From: an uncultured Lachnospiraceae bacterium
Lineage (GTDB): Bacteria > Bacillota > Clostridia > Lachnospirales > Lachnospiraceae
Length of the DNA stretch: 8,740 nt
Assembly (NCBI GenBank): GCA_902766655.1
Contig: CACXEL010000279.1
Span: 1-8,740, forward strand
Direction of reading: 5' to 3'
In this document: positions 1 through 5,687 of the stretch, one piece after another
Layout of the letters: every line of letters begins with the position of its first letter
Position numbering within the stretch: the stretch's first letter is position 1
Notes under the pieces: model-generated
Told to the model about the DNA's origin: nothing
What the model saw: only the letters and a program-made list of their open reading frames with translations
Database searches by the model: none
Made by a program: the position numbers and the translations under genes

Positions 1-1
1 G

Positions 2-979
2 GTGGCCATCACCAACACCAGCGTCACCGAGTACCGGAACATGTTCGGCGAGACCCGGTCCTATGAGGATGTGAGTGCCGGCAGCGGTATCATCGTCGGC
101 GAGACGGACACGGAGCTCCTCATCGCCACCAACAACCACGTGATTTCCGGGGCCAAGGACATTACGGTGACCTTCGTGGACGACACGGCCATCAGCGGGT
201 CCATCAAGGGAACCGACGCGGAGAACGACCTGGCCATCGTGGCTGTCGAGATCGCCGACCTGTCGGAGGAGACCATGGGCGCGGTCCGCATTATCAATAT
301 CGGAGACTCCGACAAGTGCGTGGTCGGCGAGTCTGTCGTCGCCATCGGGAACGCGCTCGGCTACGGCCAGACCGTGACGGCCGGTATCGTCAGCGCCCTG
401 AACCGGGAGGTCACCGTGGACGGCACCAAGCACATCCTGCTTCAGACGGATGCCTCCATCAACCCCGGCAACTCCGGCGGCGCGCTCATCAACATGAGGG
501 GTGAGCTGATCGGCATCAACGAAGTCAAATACGCGGACACCAGTGTGGAGGGCTTCGGCTACGCCATTCCCATGGCCACCGCCGAACCCATCCTGACGGA
601 GCTGGGGAGCAAGGTCCCCAGGGAGAAGATCGTGGGTGAGGACGCCTCCTATATCGGCATCACCTGCAAGACGGTTCCCAGTTATTACACCCAGATGGGA
701 TATCCCTCCGGCGTCTATGTATCCACTGTCAATGAGGGCGGCCCGGCTGAGGCGGCCGGCATCGTTTCCGGCGACATCATCACCGCCATCGACGGCGTAT
801 CCGTCAGGTCGACTGACGAGCTGATCGAGCAGCTGACCTACTATGCGGCCGGGGAGACCATCAAGTTCAGGATCCGCCGCATGAACGAGGACCAGAGCGC
901 CTTTGACACCATGGATATCATGGTCACCCTGGGGCGGCGCACGGACAGCAATCTTTTTGAGAACACAGAGCCGACGTGA
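2..979 (+). CDS. HtrA/DegP-like trypsin-type serine protease with PDZ domain (5' partial)
   Basis: This is an HtrA-family protease, expected to degrade or refold damaged proteins at or outside the membrane. The visible 325 codons contain a complete trypsin-like catalytic triad: His46 in NNHV, Asp76 in ENDLA and Ser158 in the NPGNSGGA loop. A single PDZ domain follows, roughly residues 215-305, with a carboxylate-binding-type YIGI strand near 217 and the GGPAEAAGI..GDII segment near 245-262. The frame is open to the left edge, and the first codons (VAITNTSV) match a segment that in this family lies inside the protein. The GTG at position 2 is therefore probably not the true start, and the cytoplasmic tail and membrane anchor normally found upstream are outside the window. 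The C-terminus is short after the PDZ domain, with no second PDZ. The gene ends 38 bases before the ClpX-like gene with no terminator between, so cotranscription is likely. The family is certain; the exact subtype is not. Confidence 0.93.
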   Translation: MAITNTSVTEYRNMFGETRSYEDVSAGSGIIVGETDTELLIATNNHVISGAKDITVTFVDDTAISGSIKGTDAENDLAIVAVEIADLSEETMGAVRIINIGDSDKCVVGESVVAIGNALGYGQTVTAGIVSALNREVTVDGTKHILLQTDASINPGNSGGALINMRGELIGINEVKYADTSVEGFGYAIPMATAEPILTELGSKVPREKIVGEDASYIGITCKTVPSYYTQMGYPSGVYVSTVNEGGPAEAAGIVSGDIITAIDGVSVRSTDELIEQLTYYAAGETIKFRIRRMNEDQSAFDTMDIMVTLGRRTDSNLFENTEPT

Positions 980-1017
980 GTCTTCCCGGCGGCTCAATAC
1001 CGGATATGGAGAGATAA

Positions 1018-2463
1018 ATGTCAGATTTCTACGAGAATGATTTTACCGGGCTGAGCGAGACCGGGGAGGAGAAGCATAAGACGGAGGAGCGCCGCTGCAG
1101 CCGGTGCGGCCGTCCGGTGAGCGAGTGCGGTCCGCTGACGGACCTGCCCGATGGGACTTCCCTCTGCAGCGACTGCCTGAAAAAGACCCTGGACGCGGCG
1201 AAAAACAACGCGCCCTTCGACCTCAATTCTCTCTTTCAGGGCCTGGGCAACCTTCCCGGCGTCCAGTTCCTGAACCTGGGAGACCTCCAGGGGCTGGGAA
1301 GGGCAGCGAAGAAAAAGAAGCAGGAAGAGCCCGAGAAGCGTTTCAGCATGGACGAGATCCTGCCGCCCCACAAGATCAAGGCCCAGCTGGACCGCTACGT
1401 CATCGGTCAGGAGCGGGCCAAGAAAATGATGTCCGTCGCCGTCTATAACCACTACAAGCGGATCATCGAAGAGCAGCGCCGCGCCGATCAGGCGAAAAAG
1501 AAGGCGGAGGAGAGGATCTCCGACCCGAATGAGCCGGATATCGTGGAGATCCAGAAGTCCAACATCCTCATGATCGGGCCCACCGGCAGCGGCAAGACCT
1601 ACCTGGTCCAGACCATGGCCAGACTCCTGGACGTTCCGCTGGCCCTTACCGACGCCACTTCCCTGACGGAAGCCGGTTACATCGGCGACGACATCGAGAG
1701 CGTGGTATCCAAGCTTCTGGCGGCTGCGGACAACGACGTGGAGAAGGCTGAGCATGGCATCATTTTCATAGACGAGATCGACAAGATCGCCAAGAAGAAA
1801 AATGTGAACAGCCGCGACGTCAGCGGCGAGGCAGTCCAGCAGGGGCTCTTGAAGCTCCTGGAGGGCGCTGAGGTGGAGGTGCCCGTCGGGGCCTCCAGCA
1901 AGAATGCCATGGTGCCCATGCAGACCGTGAACACGAAGAACATCCTCTTCATCTGCGGTGGCGCCTTCCCGAATCTCGAGAACATCATCAAGGAGCGGCT
2001 GACGAGGAAAAGCTCCATCGGCTTCCAGGCGGACCTGAAGGACCGTTTTGATGACGACAGGAACCTGCTCCAGAAGGTCACTGTGGAGGATCTCAGGAAG
2101 TTCGGCATGATTCCCGAGTTCCTGGGCCGACTGCCCATCGTCTTCTCCCTGGAAGCCCTGACCGAGGACATGATGGTCAGGATCCTCATGGAGCCCAAGA
2201 ATGCCATCCTGACCCAGTATCAGGCCCTGCTGGCCATGGATGAGGTCAGGCTCAGCTTCGAGGAGGACGCCCTGCGGGCCATCGCGCGAAAGGCTATGGA
2301 GAAGGATACGGGCGCCCGGGCGCTCCGGTCCATCATCGAGGAGTTCATGCTGGATATCATGTACGAGATTCCCAAGGACGACAGTATCGGAGAAGTCGTC
2401 ATTACCCGGGAATACGTGGAGCACACGGGCGGACCGAGGATCCTTCTGCGCGGCCAGCTGTAA
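1018..2463 (+). CDS. clpX: ClpX-family AAA+ ATPase, divergent (ClpX-like unfoldase subunit)
   Basis: The 481-residue product is a ClpX-type unfoldase, in the family a hexamer that unfolds substrates and feeds them to ClpP. An N-terminal zinc-binding domain has Cys27, Cys30, Cys50 and Cys53. A low-complexity linker (about 55-105) leads to the AAA+ module: YVIGQ 127-131, Walker A GPTGSGKT 187-194, pore loop GYIG 220-223, Walker B IFIDE 249-253, arginine finger Arg371 in FLGRLP, sensor 2 Arg434 in GARALR. The ClpP-docking IGF tripeptide is present at 334-336. It is longer than the usual ~420 residues because of an extra ~20-residue N-terminus, a longer linker and a charged insertion at about 150-172. 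The RKH pore-entrance loop is replaced by SKN (294-296). No clpP lies beside it, so this may be a second ClpX paralogue rather than the housekeeping copy; the symbol denotes the family. The ATG is preceded by GGAGAG at 1008-1013. Confidence 0.92.
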   Translation: MSDFYENDFTGLSETGEEKHKTEERRCSRCGRPVSECGPLTDLPDGTSLCSDCLKKTLDAAKNNAPFDLNSLFQGLGNLPGVQFLNLGDLQGLGRAAKKKKQEEPEKRFSMDEILPPHKIKAQLDRYVIGQERAKKMMSVAVYNHYKRIIEEQRRADQAKKKAEERISDPNEPDIVEIQKSNILMIGPTGSGKTYLVQTMARLLDVPLALTDATSLTEAGYIGDDIESVVSKLLAAADNDVEKAEHGIIFIDEIDKIAKKKNVNSRDVSGEAVQQGLLKLLEGAEVEVPVGASSKNAMVPMQTVNTKNILFICGGAFPNLENIIKERLTRKSSIGFQADLKDRFDDDRNLLQKVTVEDLRKFGMIPEFLGRLPIVFSLEALTEDMMVRILMEPKNAILTQYQALLAMDEVRLSFEEDALRAIARKAMEKDTGARALRSIIEEFMLDIMYEIPKDDSIGEVVITREYVEHTGGPRILLRGQL

Positions 2464-2476
2464 AATGACGACACCC

Positions 2477-2490
2477 GGGAGGTGGGTATG
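2477..2490 (+). promoter_or_regulatory. Ribosome binding site deciding the lspA-like start
   Basis: GGGAGG lies at 2477-2482 and is followed after five bases by ATG at 2488. An in-frame GTG at 2482 would overlap the Shine-Dalgarno sequence itself and cannot be served by it, so the ATG at 2488 is the better start. The site lies 13 bases after the stop of the ClpX-like gene, which suits translation within one polycistronic message. Confidence 0.75.
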
Positions 2491-2946
2491 TATCTGAAAC
2501 TGATGACGCTCCTTTTCAACGCGGACTATGCCGTGAAGCGCTATATGGAGGACAACCTGGCCCGCGACGGCCGCCGGAAGGAGATCCTGGACGGAAAGCT
2601 CGTGCTGCGCTTCGTGAGGAATCCCGGAATGGCTGGCGGGATCATGGCCGCCGAGCCGGACAAGGTCAGAAATCTGACCACGGGTCTCACCCTGGCGGCC
2701 CTGACCGGCTACATGGGACTTCTGGCTACGGAAGGCCGGCACGTCCAGAAGCTGGGCACGGCCATTTTTCTGGCCGGGAGCCTGGGCAACGTCTGCGACC
2801 GCTGGATGAACGGTGAGGTCACGGACTTCTTCAGCACCAACACAGGCGTGCTGAAAAAGCTGGACGGCATGGTCTTCAACCTGGCGGACGTTTTTATCCT
2901 GGTAGGCACCGGCATCGCAATCATCGCCTATGCCGCAGAGAAATAA
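2488..2946 (+). CDS. lspA: Signal peptidase II-like (lipoprotein signal peptidase), divergent
   Basis: The 152-residue product fits LspA, the membrane aspartyl protease that removes signal peptides from prolipoproteins after lipid attachment. The two family hallmarks are present: GSLGNVCDRW with presumed catalytic Asp104, followed by NGEVTDFF, and VFNLADV with presumed catalytic Asp134. Weaker matches to the other conserved blocks are Asp13/Lys17 (DYAVK, where D..TK is usual) and RNPG at 44-47 (where N.GAAFG is usual). Hydrophobic segments are visible at about 63-81, 88-103 and 129-149. The first segment, residues 2-12, is short and only weakly hydrophobic compared with the usual first membrane helix. 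The protein ends within three residues of the last membrane helix. It is the last gene before a strong terminator and lies 24 bases after the ClpX-like gene. The family is well supported; whether this is the main LspA or a specialised paralogue is open. Confidence 0.85.
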   Translation: MYLKLMTLLFNADYAVKRYMEDNLARDGRRKEILDGKLVLRFVRNPGMAGGIMAAEPDKVRNLTTGLTLAALTGYMGLLATEGRHVQKLGTAIFLAGSLGNVCDRWMNGEVTDFFSTNTGVLKKLDGMVFNLADVFILVGTGIAIIAYAAEK

Positions 2947-2955
2947 GAACACAGG

Positions 2956-3003
2956 AAAATCCCCCGCTTCCGGGTCTCATTTCCCGGAAACGGGGGATTT
3001 TTT
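2956..3003 (+). terminator. Rho-independent terminator of the htrA-clpX-lspA unit
   Basis: ATCCCCCG at 2959-2966 pairs with CGGGGGAT at 2991-2998, and an inner TTCCGGG/CCCGGAA stem (2968-2974 with 2983-2989) closes on a short loop. A run of T follows at 2998-3003. AAAA lies on the left shoulder, so the structure could also stop transcription coming from the tRNA side on the minus strand. It begins 10 bases after the LspA-like stop codon. Confidence 0.93.
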
Positions 3004-3081
3004 GCGGAGGGGAGAGAAGTGCGGGAGAGGAAAGGCCTGCTGCATTCCCTTCGTATCTCCCGGCCCGGCTCCCCGCAAGAC

Positions 3082-3116
3082 AAAAGAAAAACCCCGAAGG
3101 CCTTGACCTTCGGGGT
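3082..3116 (-). terminator. Rho-independent terminator of the tRNA-Leu transcript
   Basis: ACCCCGAAGG at 3091-3100 pairs perfectly with CCTTCGGGGT at 3107-3116 around a six-base loop. On the minus strand it is followed by an almost unbroken T run (complement of AAAAGAAAAA at 3082-3091). It lies just downstream of the tRNA 3' end, so it is the expected end of that single-gene transcript. Confidence 0.92.
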
Positions 3117-3122
3117 ATCCTA

Positions 3123-3208
3123 TGCAGGAGAAGGGACTTGAACCCTCACCACAAGCGAATGTGACAGGCACCTGAAGCCTGCGCGTCTGCCTATTCCGCC
3201 ACTCCTGC
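3123..3208 (-). tRNA. tRNA-Leu, anticodon CAG
   Basis: Read on the minus strand, the acceptor arm pairs GCAGGAG (5' end at 3208) with CTCCTGC (3' end at 3124), leaving A as discriminator base. The anticodon stem CAGGC/GCCTG encloses loop TTCAGGT, giving anticodon CAG, which reads the leucine codon CUG. The D arm contains GCGGAATAGGCAGACGC, and the long variable arm (CACA, loop TTCGC, TTGTG) is the class II feature expected of tRNA-Leu. The T arm has GAGGG, loop TTCAAGT and CCCTT, including one G-U pair. The discriminator is followed by TAGG, so the CCA end is not encoded and must be added by nucleotidyltransferase. The gene stands alone, opposite in direction to its neighbours, with its own promoter and terminator. 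CUG is used very often for leucine in the surrounding genes, in keeping with a well-expressed cognate tRNA. Confidence 0.96.
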
Positions 3209-3241
3209 ATGCTTTGCTGCGCTCTCGCGTCAACAAAAGGT

Positions 3242-3270
3242 ATCATACCTTGTTTTCAGGAATTCGTCAA
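3242..3270 (-). promoter_or_regulatory. Sigma-70/A promoter for tRNA-Leu, with upstream A-tracts
   Basis: On the minus strand, TTGACG (3270-3265) and TATGAT (3247-3242) are separated by exactly 17 bases. Transcription should start near 3235, about 27 bases before the tRNA. Directly upstream of the -35 box lie alternating A and T tracts (3271-3294), resembling an UP element, which fits a strongly expressed stable RNA gene. Confidence 0.88.
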
Positions 3271-3401
3271 CTGTTTTTTGAAAATTTTTTTATAACTATT
3301 TATCTACGCTCCGGCTCCGAACGCGAAGCTTCCCGCATTGTCCTCTCCCCGGCGCTGTGCCGCATCTTTTTTAAAATGATAAAGAAATGACGCTGAGGAT
3401 G

Positions 3402-3410
3402 TGATATACT
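3402..3410 (+). promoter_or_regulatory. Extended -10 promoter for uppP
   Basis: TGATATACT at 3402-3410 matches an extended -10 element (TGn followed by TATACT). No good -35 hexamer is seen 16-18 bases upstream (the sequence there is AAGAAA-like), which is typical of promoters that rely on the extended -10. Transcription would start near 3417, about 40 bases before the uppP ATG. AT-rich DNA surrounds the site. Confidence 0.65.
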
Positions 3411-3456
3411 GTTTCTGATTAAGTGTCCCTGCAGGGCGGATAGGAGTGAAGGAAAC

Positions 3457-4293
3457 ATGATTGAGTTCTTGAAGGTCATCATACTGGGCATCATAGAGGG
3501 AATCACGGAGTGGCTGCCCATTTCCTCCACGGGCCATATGATCCTGGCGGAGCAGTTCATGAAGCTGAACGTCTCGGATGCCTACTGGGAGATGTTCCTG
3601 GTGGTGATCCAGCTGGGAGCCATACTGGCCGTGGTGGTGCTCTACTTTCCGAGACTCTGGCCATTCCACAGGGTCGATCCGGAGGAGAGCGGTCTCTATA
3701 AGATCATGGACCGGAACAAGTTCCTCATGTGGCTGAAGATCCTGGTCTCCTGTCTTCCCGCCATCATCATCGGCCTGCCCTTCGACGACTGGATCGAGGC
3801 CCACTTCTACAATTACAAGACGGTCGCCATCATGCTGATCGGCTACGGCGTTGCTTTCATTTACATCGAGATGAGGAACCGGAGGCGGAAGTCCCTGATA
3901 CGCTCCATCGACGACATCGATTTCACGACTGCCCTTATTATCGGAATCTTCCAGGTCCTGGCCCTCATCCCCGGCACGTCCCGGTCCGGCGCCACGCTCC
4001 TGGGCGGCATCACGCTGGGCCTGAGCAGGCGGACCGCTTCCGAGTACACCTTCTTCCTGGCTGTCCCGGTCATGCTGGGGGCCAGCCTCCTCAAAATCGT
4101 CAAGTTCGGCTTTGCCTTTACGGCCCTAGAGTTCTTCTATCTGGTCGTCGGCATGGTCGTCGCCTTCTTCGTATCGATTTTCGCCATCAAGTTCCTGCTC
4201 CGCTTTATCCGCAGGAATGACTTCAAGGCCTTCGGCATTTACCGGATCGTCCTCGGCATTCTCGTCCTCATCTGCTTCGCTTTCGTACGCTGA
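3457..4293 (+). CDS. uppP: Undecaprenyl-diphosphate phosphatase UppP (BacA family)
   Basis: UppP is an integral membrane phosphatase that converts undecaprenyl diphosphate to the monophosphate, recycling the lipid carrier for peptidoglycan and other wall polymers; high activity gives bacitracin tolerance. The 278 residues match the normal family length. The two signature regions are intact: EGITEWLPISSTGH at 14-27, with Glu14, Glu18 and His27 at the catalytic positions, and PGTSRSG at 172-178, with Arg176. Several hydrophobic segments follow, including the last two near 225-245 and 258-277. The ATG is preceded by AGGAG (3442-3446) and AAGGA (3449-3453). It begins a transcript of its own from the extended -10 promoter. 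The next gene begins 95 bases downstream with no clear terminator between, so read-through into the carbamate kinase gene is possible. Function is secure. Confidence 0.97.
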   Translation: MIEFLKVIILGIIEGITEWLPISSTGHMILAEQFMKLNVSDAYWEMFLVVIQLGAILAVVVLYFPRLWPFHRVDPEESGLYKIMDRNKFLMWLKILVSCLPAIIIGLPFDDWIEAHFYNYKTVAIMLIGYGVAFIYIEMRNRRRKSLIRSIDDIDFTTALIIGIFQVLALIPGTSRSGATLLGGITLGLSRRTASEYTFFLAVPVMLGASLLKIVKFGFAFTALEFFYLVVGMVVAFFVSIFAIKFLLRFIRRNDFKAFGIYRIVLGILVLICFAFVR

Positions 4294-4350
4294 AGGCCTT
4301 GCACGCACCATACTCGTCTGACGCAGCGCATTCCGGAAAATAAGAACAGC

Positions 4351-4385
4351 GGCCGGCAGGGCAGTCCTGCCCGGCCAGGGAGGGA
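4351..4385 (+). promoter_or_regulatory. Hairpin abutting the carbamate kinase ribosome binding site
   Basis: GGCCGGCAGG (4351-4360) pairs with CCTG and CCGGCC (4366-4376) around a five-base loop, a ten-pair GC-rich stem with one bulged C. The Shine-Dalgarno GGGAGGGA (4378-4385) begins one base after the stem, and the ATG follows at 4389. No T run follows the stem, so it is not a standard terminator. It could block upstream decay or modulate ribosome access; either role is inference. Confidence 0.5.
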
Positions 4386-4388
4386 CCT

Positions 4389-5330
4389 ATGAACAGGAAG
4401 GAAACTGTAGTGGTCGCCCTTGGGCACAGAGCTCTGGGCACCAACCTGCCCGAACAGAAGCGGGCTGTCAAGGCGGCTGCCAAGTCCGTCGCCGACCTCG
4501 TGGAGATGGACAAGAGCGTTGTCATCACCCACAGTAGCGCCCAGCAGGTGGATATGATCCACGTGGCCATGAGCGAGCTGGCCATGAATCACAGCGAGTA
4601 CACCAAGGCACCCATGTCCATATGCTCGGCCATGAGTCAGGGATACATCGGCTACGATCTCCAGAACGCCATCCGGGCCGAGCTCCTGACCAGGGGCATC
4701 CAGAAGACAGTCTGCACGGTGCTCACCCAGGTCCTGGTGGATCCCTACGACGAGGCCTTCTATGAGCCCAACAAGGTGGTCGGCCGGCTCCTCACCGAGG
4801 CCGAGGCCCGGGAGGAGGAGAAGAAGGGGAACTATGTCCTGAAGACCCAGGGTGGCTGGCGCAGGGCCCTGGCCTCGCCCCAGCCCAGGGATATCGTGGA
4901 GCTGGAATCTGTGAAGGCCCTTCTGGACGCCGACCAGATCGTGATCTGCTGCGGCGGGGGCGGCATCCCCGTGATCGAGCAGGGCGTCGACCTGAGAGGG
5001 GCTTCGGCCGTCATCGAGAAGGACCTGACTGCCGGTCTCCTGGCTATGGAGCTGGATGCGGACGTCCTCATGCTGCTCACCAGCGTGGACGCGGTGGCTC
5101 TCAACTACAGGAAGGACAACGAGAAGATGCTGGGCAGGATCTCCGTCCGCCAGGCCAGGAGCTACATGGAGGAGAACCATTTCGAGGCCGGGAAAATGCA
5201 GCCCAAGTTCGAGGCCGCCATCAACTTCGTCGAGATGGGCCGCCGCAAGCGGGCCATTATCACCTCCATCTCCCGGGCCCGGGCCGGCTATCTCGGCAAA
5301 GCAGGCACGGAGATCGTCCAGGAGCTTTGA
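4389..5330 (+). CDS. arcC: Carbamate kinase-family protein with altered substrate loops
   Basis: The 313-residue product belongs to the amino-acid-kinase fold and matches carbamate kinase, which interconverts carbamoyl phosphate plus ADP and carbamate plus ATP. Clear family blocks are CSAMSQGYIGYD, TQVLVDPYDEAF, GGWRRALASPQP, CCGGGGIPVIEQG and LTSVDAVALNY. The three lysines expected at the active site remain: Lys129 in PNKVVG, Lys211 in EKDL and Lys273 in QPKFEAA. Three normally glycine/asparagine-rich loops differ: GHRAL at 12-16 for GGNAL, HSSAQQV at 48-54 for HGNGPQV, and GKMQPK at 268-273 for GSM.PK. Length is normal. From memory, some Clostridia carry a subgroup with a GH.AL loop, so part of this is subgroup character. 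No arginine deiminase or ornithine carbamoyltransferase gene is nearby, so the arginine pathway role is not supported by context. The symbol denotes the family only. Confidence 0.88.
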   Translation: MNRKETVVVALGHRALGTNLPEQKRAVKAAAKSVADLVEMDKSVVITHSSAQQVDMIHVAMSELAMNHSEYTKAPMSICSAMSQGYIGYDLQNAIRAELLTRGIQKTVCTVLTQVLVDPYDEAFYEPNKVVGRLLTEAEAREEEKKGNYVLKTQGGWRRALASPQPRDIVELESVKALLDADQIVICCGGGGIPVIEQGVDLRGASAVIEKDLTAGLLAMELDADVLMLLTSVDAVALNYRKDNEKMLGRISVRQARSYMEENHFEAGKMQPKFEAAINFVEMGRRKRAIITSISRARAGYLGKAGTEIVQEL

Positions 5331-5367
5331 CAAGAGTCCGTCTGCGCACGGATCTGACGAACAGAAG

Positions 5368-5411
5368 ACAAGCCGCGGATCATCGCCTTTTGAGGCGGAT
5401 CCGCGGCTTGT
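5368..5411. terminator. Long GC-rich inverted repeat after the carbamate kinase gene
   Basis: Fourteen bases at 5368-5381 pair perfectly with 5398-5411, and an inner CGCCT/AGGCG stem (5384-5388 with 5393-5397) caps it around TTTG, with an AT bulge at 5382-5383. No T run follows on the plus strand (TTACATAG). It probably works with the canonical terminator eight bases further on, as a pause, a 3'-end protection structure or a terminator of weaker type. Confidence 0.6.
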
Positions 5412-5418
5412 TACATAG

Positions 5419-5461
5419 AAAAGGACCCGTCTGGTCAGGACGGGTCTTTTCTTTTTTCTTT
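5419..5461 (+). terminator. Rho-independent terminator downstream of the carbamate kinase gene
   Basis: GACCCGTC (5424-5431) pairs with GACGGGTC (5439-5446) around a seven-base loop. The stem is followed by a pyrimidine run rich in T (5447-5461) and preceded by AAAA on the left shoulder. It is the classical end of the uppP/arcC-side transcription. Confidence 0.93.
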
Positions 5462-5476
5462 ATGAGGGGGGAGATA

Positions 5477-5596
5477 ATGAGTGGTCAGTTCATCTATCTG
5501 GGTAATACTATACAGGAGAAATGTGAGCAAACTATGACCGGGTCCGAAAGAAAGAATAAAATCTATAAACAAAAGCTAAAAATACCTTCCGGATAA
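5477..5596 (+). CDS. Possible small protein of 39 residues, unrecognised
   Basis: An ATG at 5477 opens 39 codons ending at TAA 5594-5596. The purine-rich AGGGGGGAGA (5465-5474) immediately upstream is a good Shine-Dalgarno match, though only three or four bases separate it from the ATG. The peptide starts MSGQFIYLGN and ends with a lysine-rich, hydrophilic tail (several Lys between residues 26 and 36); there is no membrane segment or signal peptide. Codon use is AT-rich, unlike the neighbouring genes. It starts just after the terminator T run and stops eight bases before the murE -35 box, so its transcription is unclear: it needs read-through or the weak promoter-like sequence TGGTCA (5482) / TACTAT (5506), which lies inside it. 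It may be chance. Confidence 0.25.
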   Translation: MSGQFIYLGNTIQEKCEQTMTGSERKNKIYKQKLKIPSG

Positions 5597-5603
5597 ACAT
5601 AAT

Positions 5604-5632
5604 TTGACGGCGGACCATATTTAGTATATGAT
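5604..5632 (+). promoter_or_regulatory. Sigma-70/A promoter for murE-priA
   Basis: TTGACG (5604-5609) and TATGAT (5627-5632) are separated by exactly 17 bases. Both hexamers and the spacing are the same as in the tRNA-Leu promoter on the other strand. Transcription should start near 5639, leaving about 60 bases of leader before the murE ATG. Confidence 0.9.
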
Positions 5633-5687
5633 AGAGAAATCATGGGTATATATGCCCGCTTGCGGGGGCAGTGCGCCCAAATGAAGA

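Noticed and set aside
1021..2952. A 643-codon open frame on the minus strand across the ClpX-like and LspA-like genes
   Set aside because: It is fully antisense to two genes with clear family motifs. It has no recognisable domain or ribosome binding site and is the expected by-product of GC-rich codon usage.
3022..3062. A seven-pair inverted repeat (CGGGAGA with TCTCCCG) between the two terminators
   Set aside because: The 27-base loop is large, no T run follows and no RNA family could be recognised. It is probably chance in GC-rich DNA.
2977..3246. An 89-codon minus-strand frame over the tRNA-Leu gene
   Set aside because: It runs through the tRNA and both terminators; the structured RNA explains the sequence.
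3278..3306. A plus-strand promoter-like pair TTGAAA / TATCTA, 17 bases apart
   Set aside because: The -10 part matches only half the consensus. The A/T tracts there are better explained as the upstream element of the minus-strand tRNA promoter, and uppP has a better extended -10 site closer to its start.
4239..5333. A 364-codon minus-strand frame across the carbamate kinase gene
   Set aside because: It is antisense to a recognised gene, has low-complexity composition rich in Gly, Leu, Asp and His, and shows no domain.
5327..5596. A longer 89-codon frame including the small ORF
   Set aside because: Its upstream half passes through two terminator hairpins and the T run and has no ribosome binding site. 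Only the part from 5477 is worth considering.
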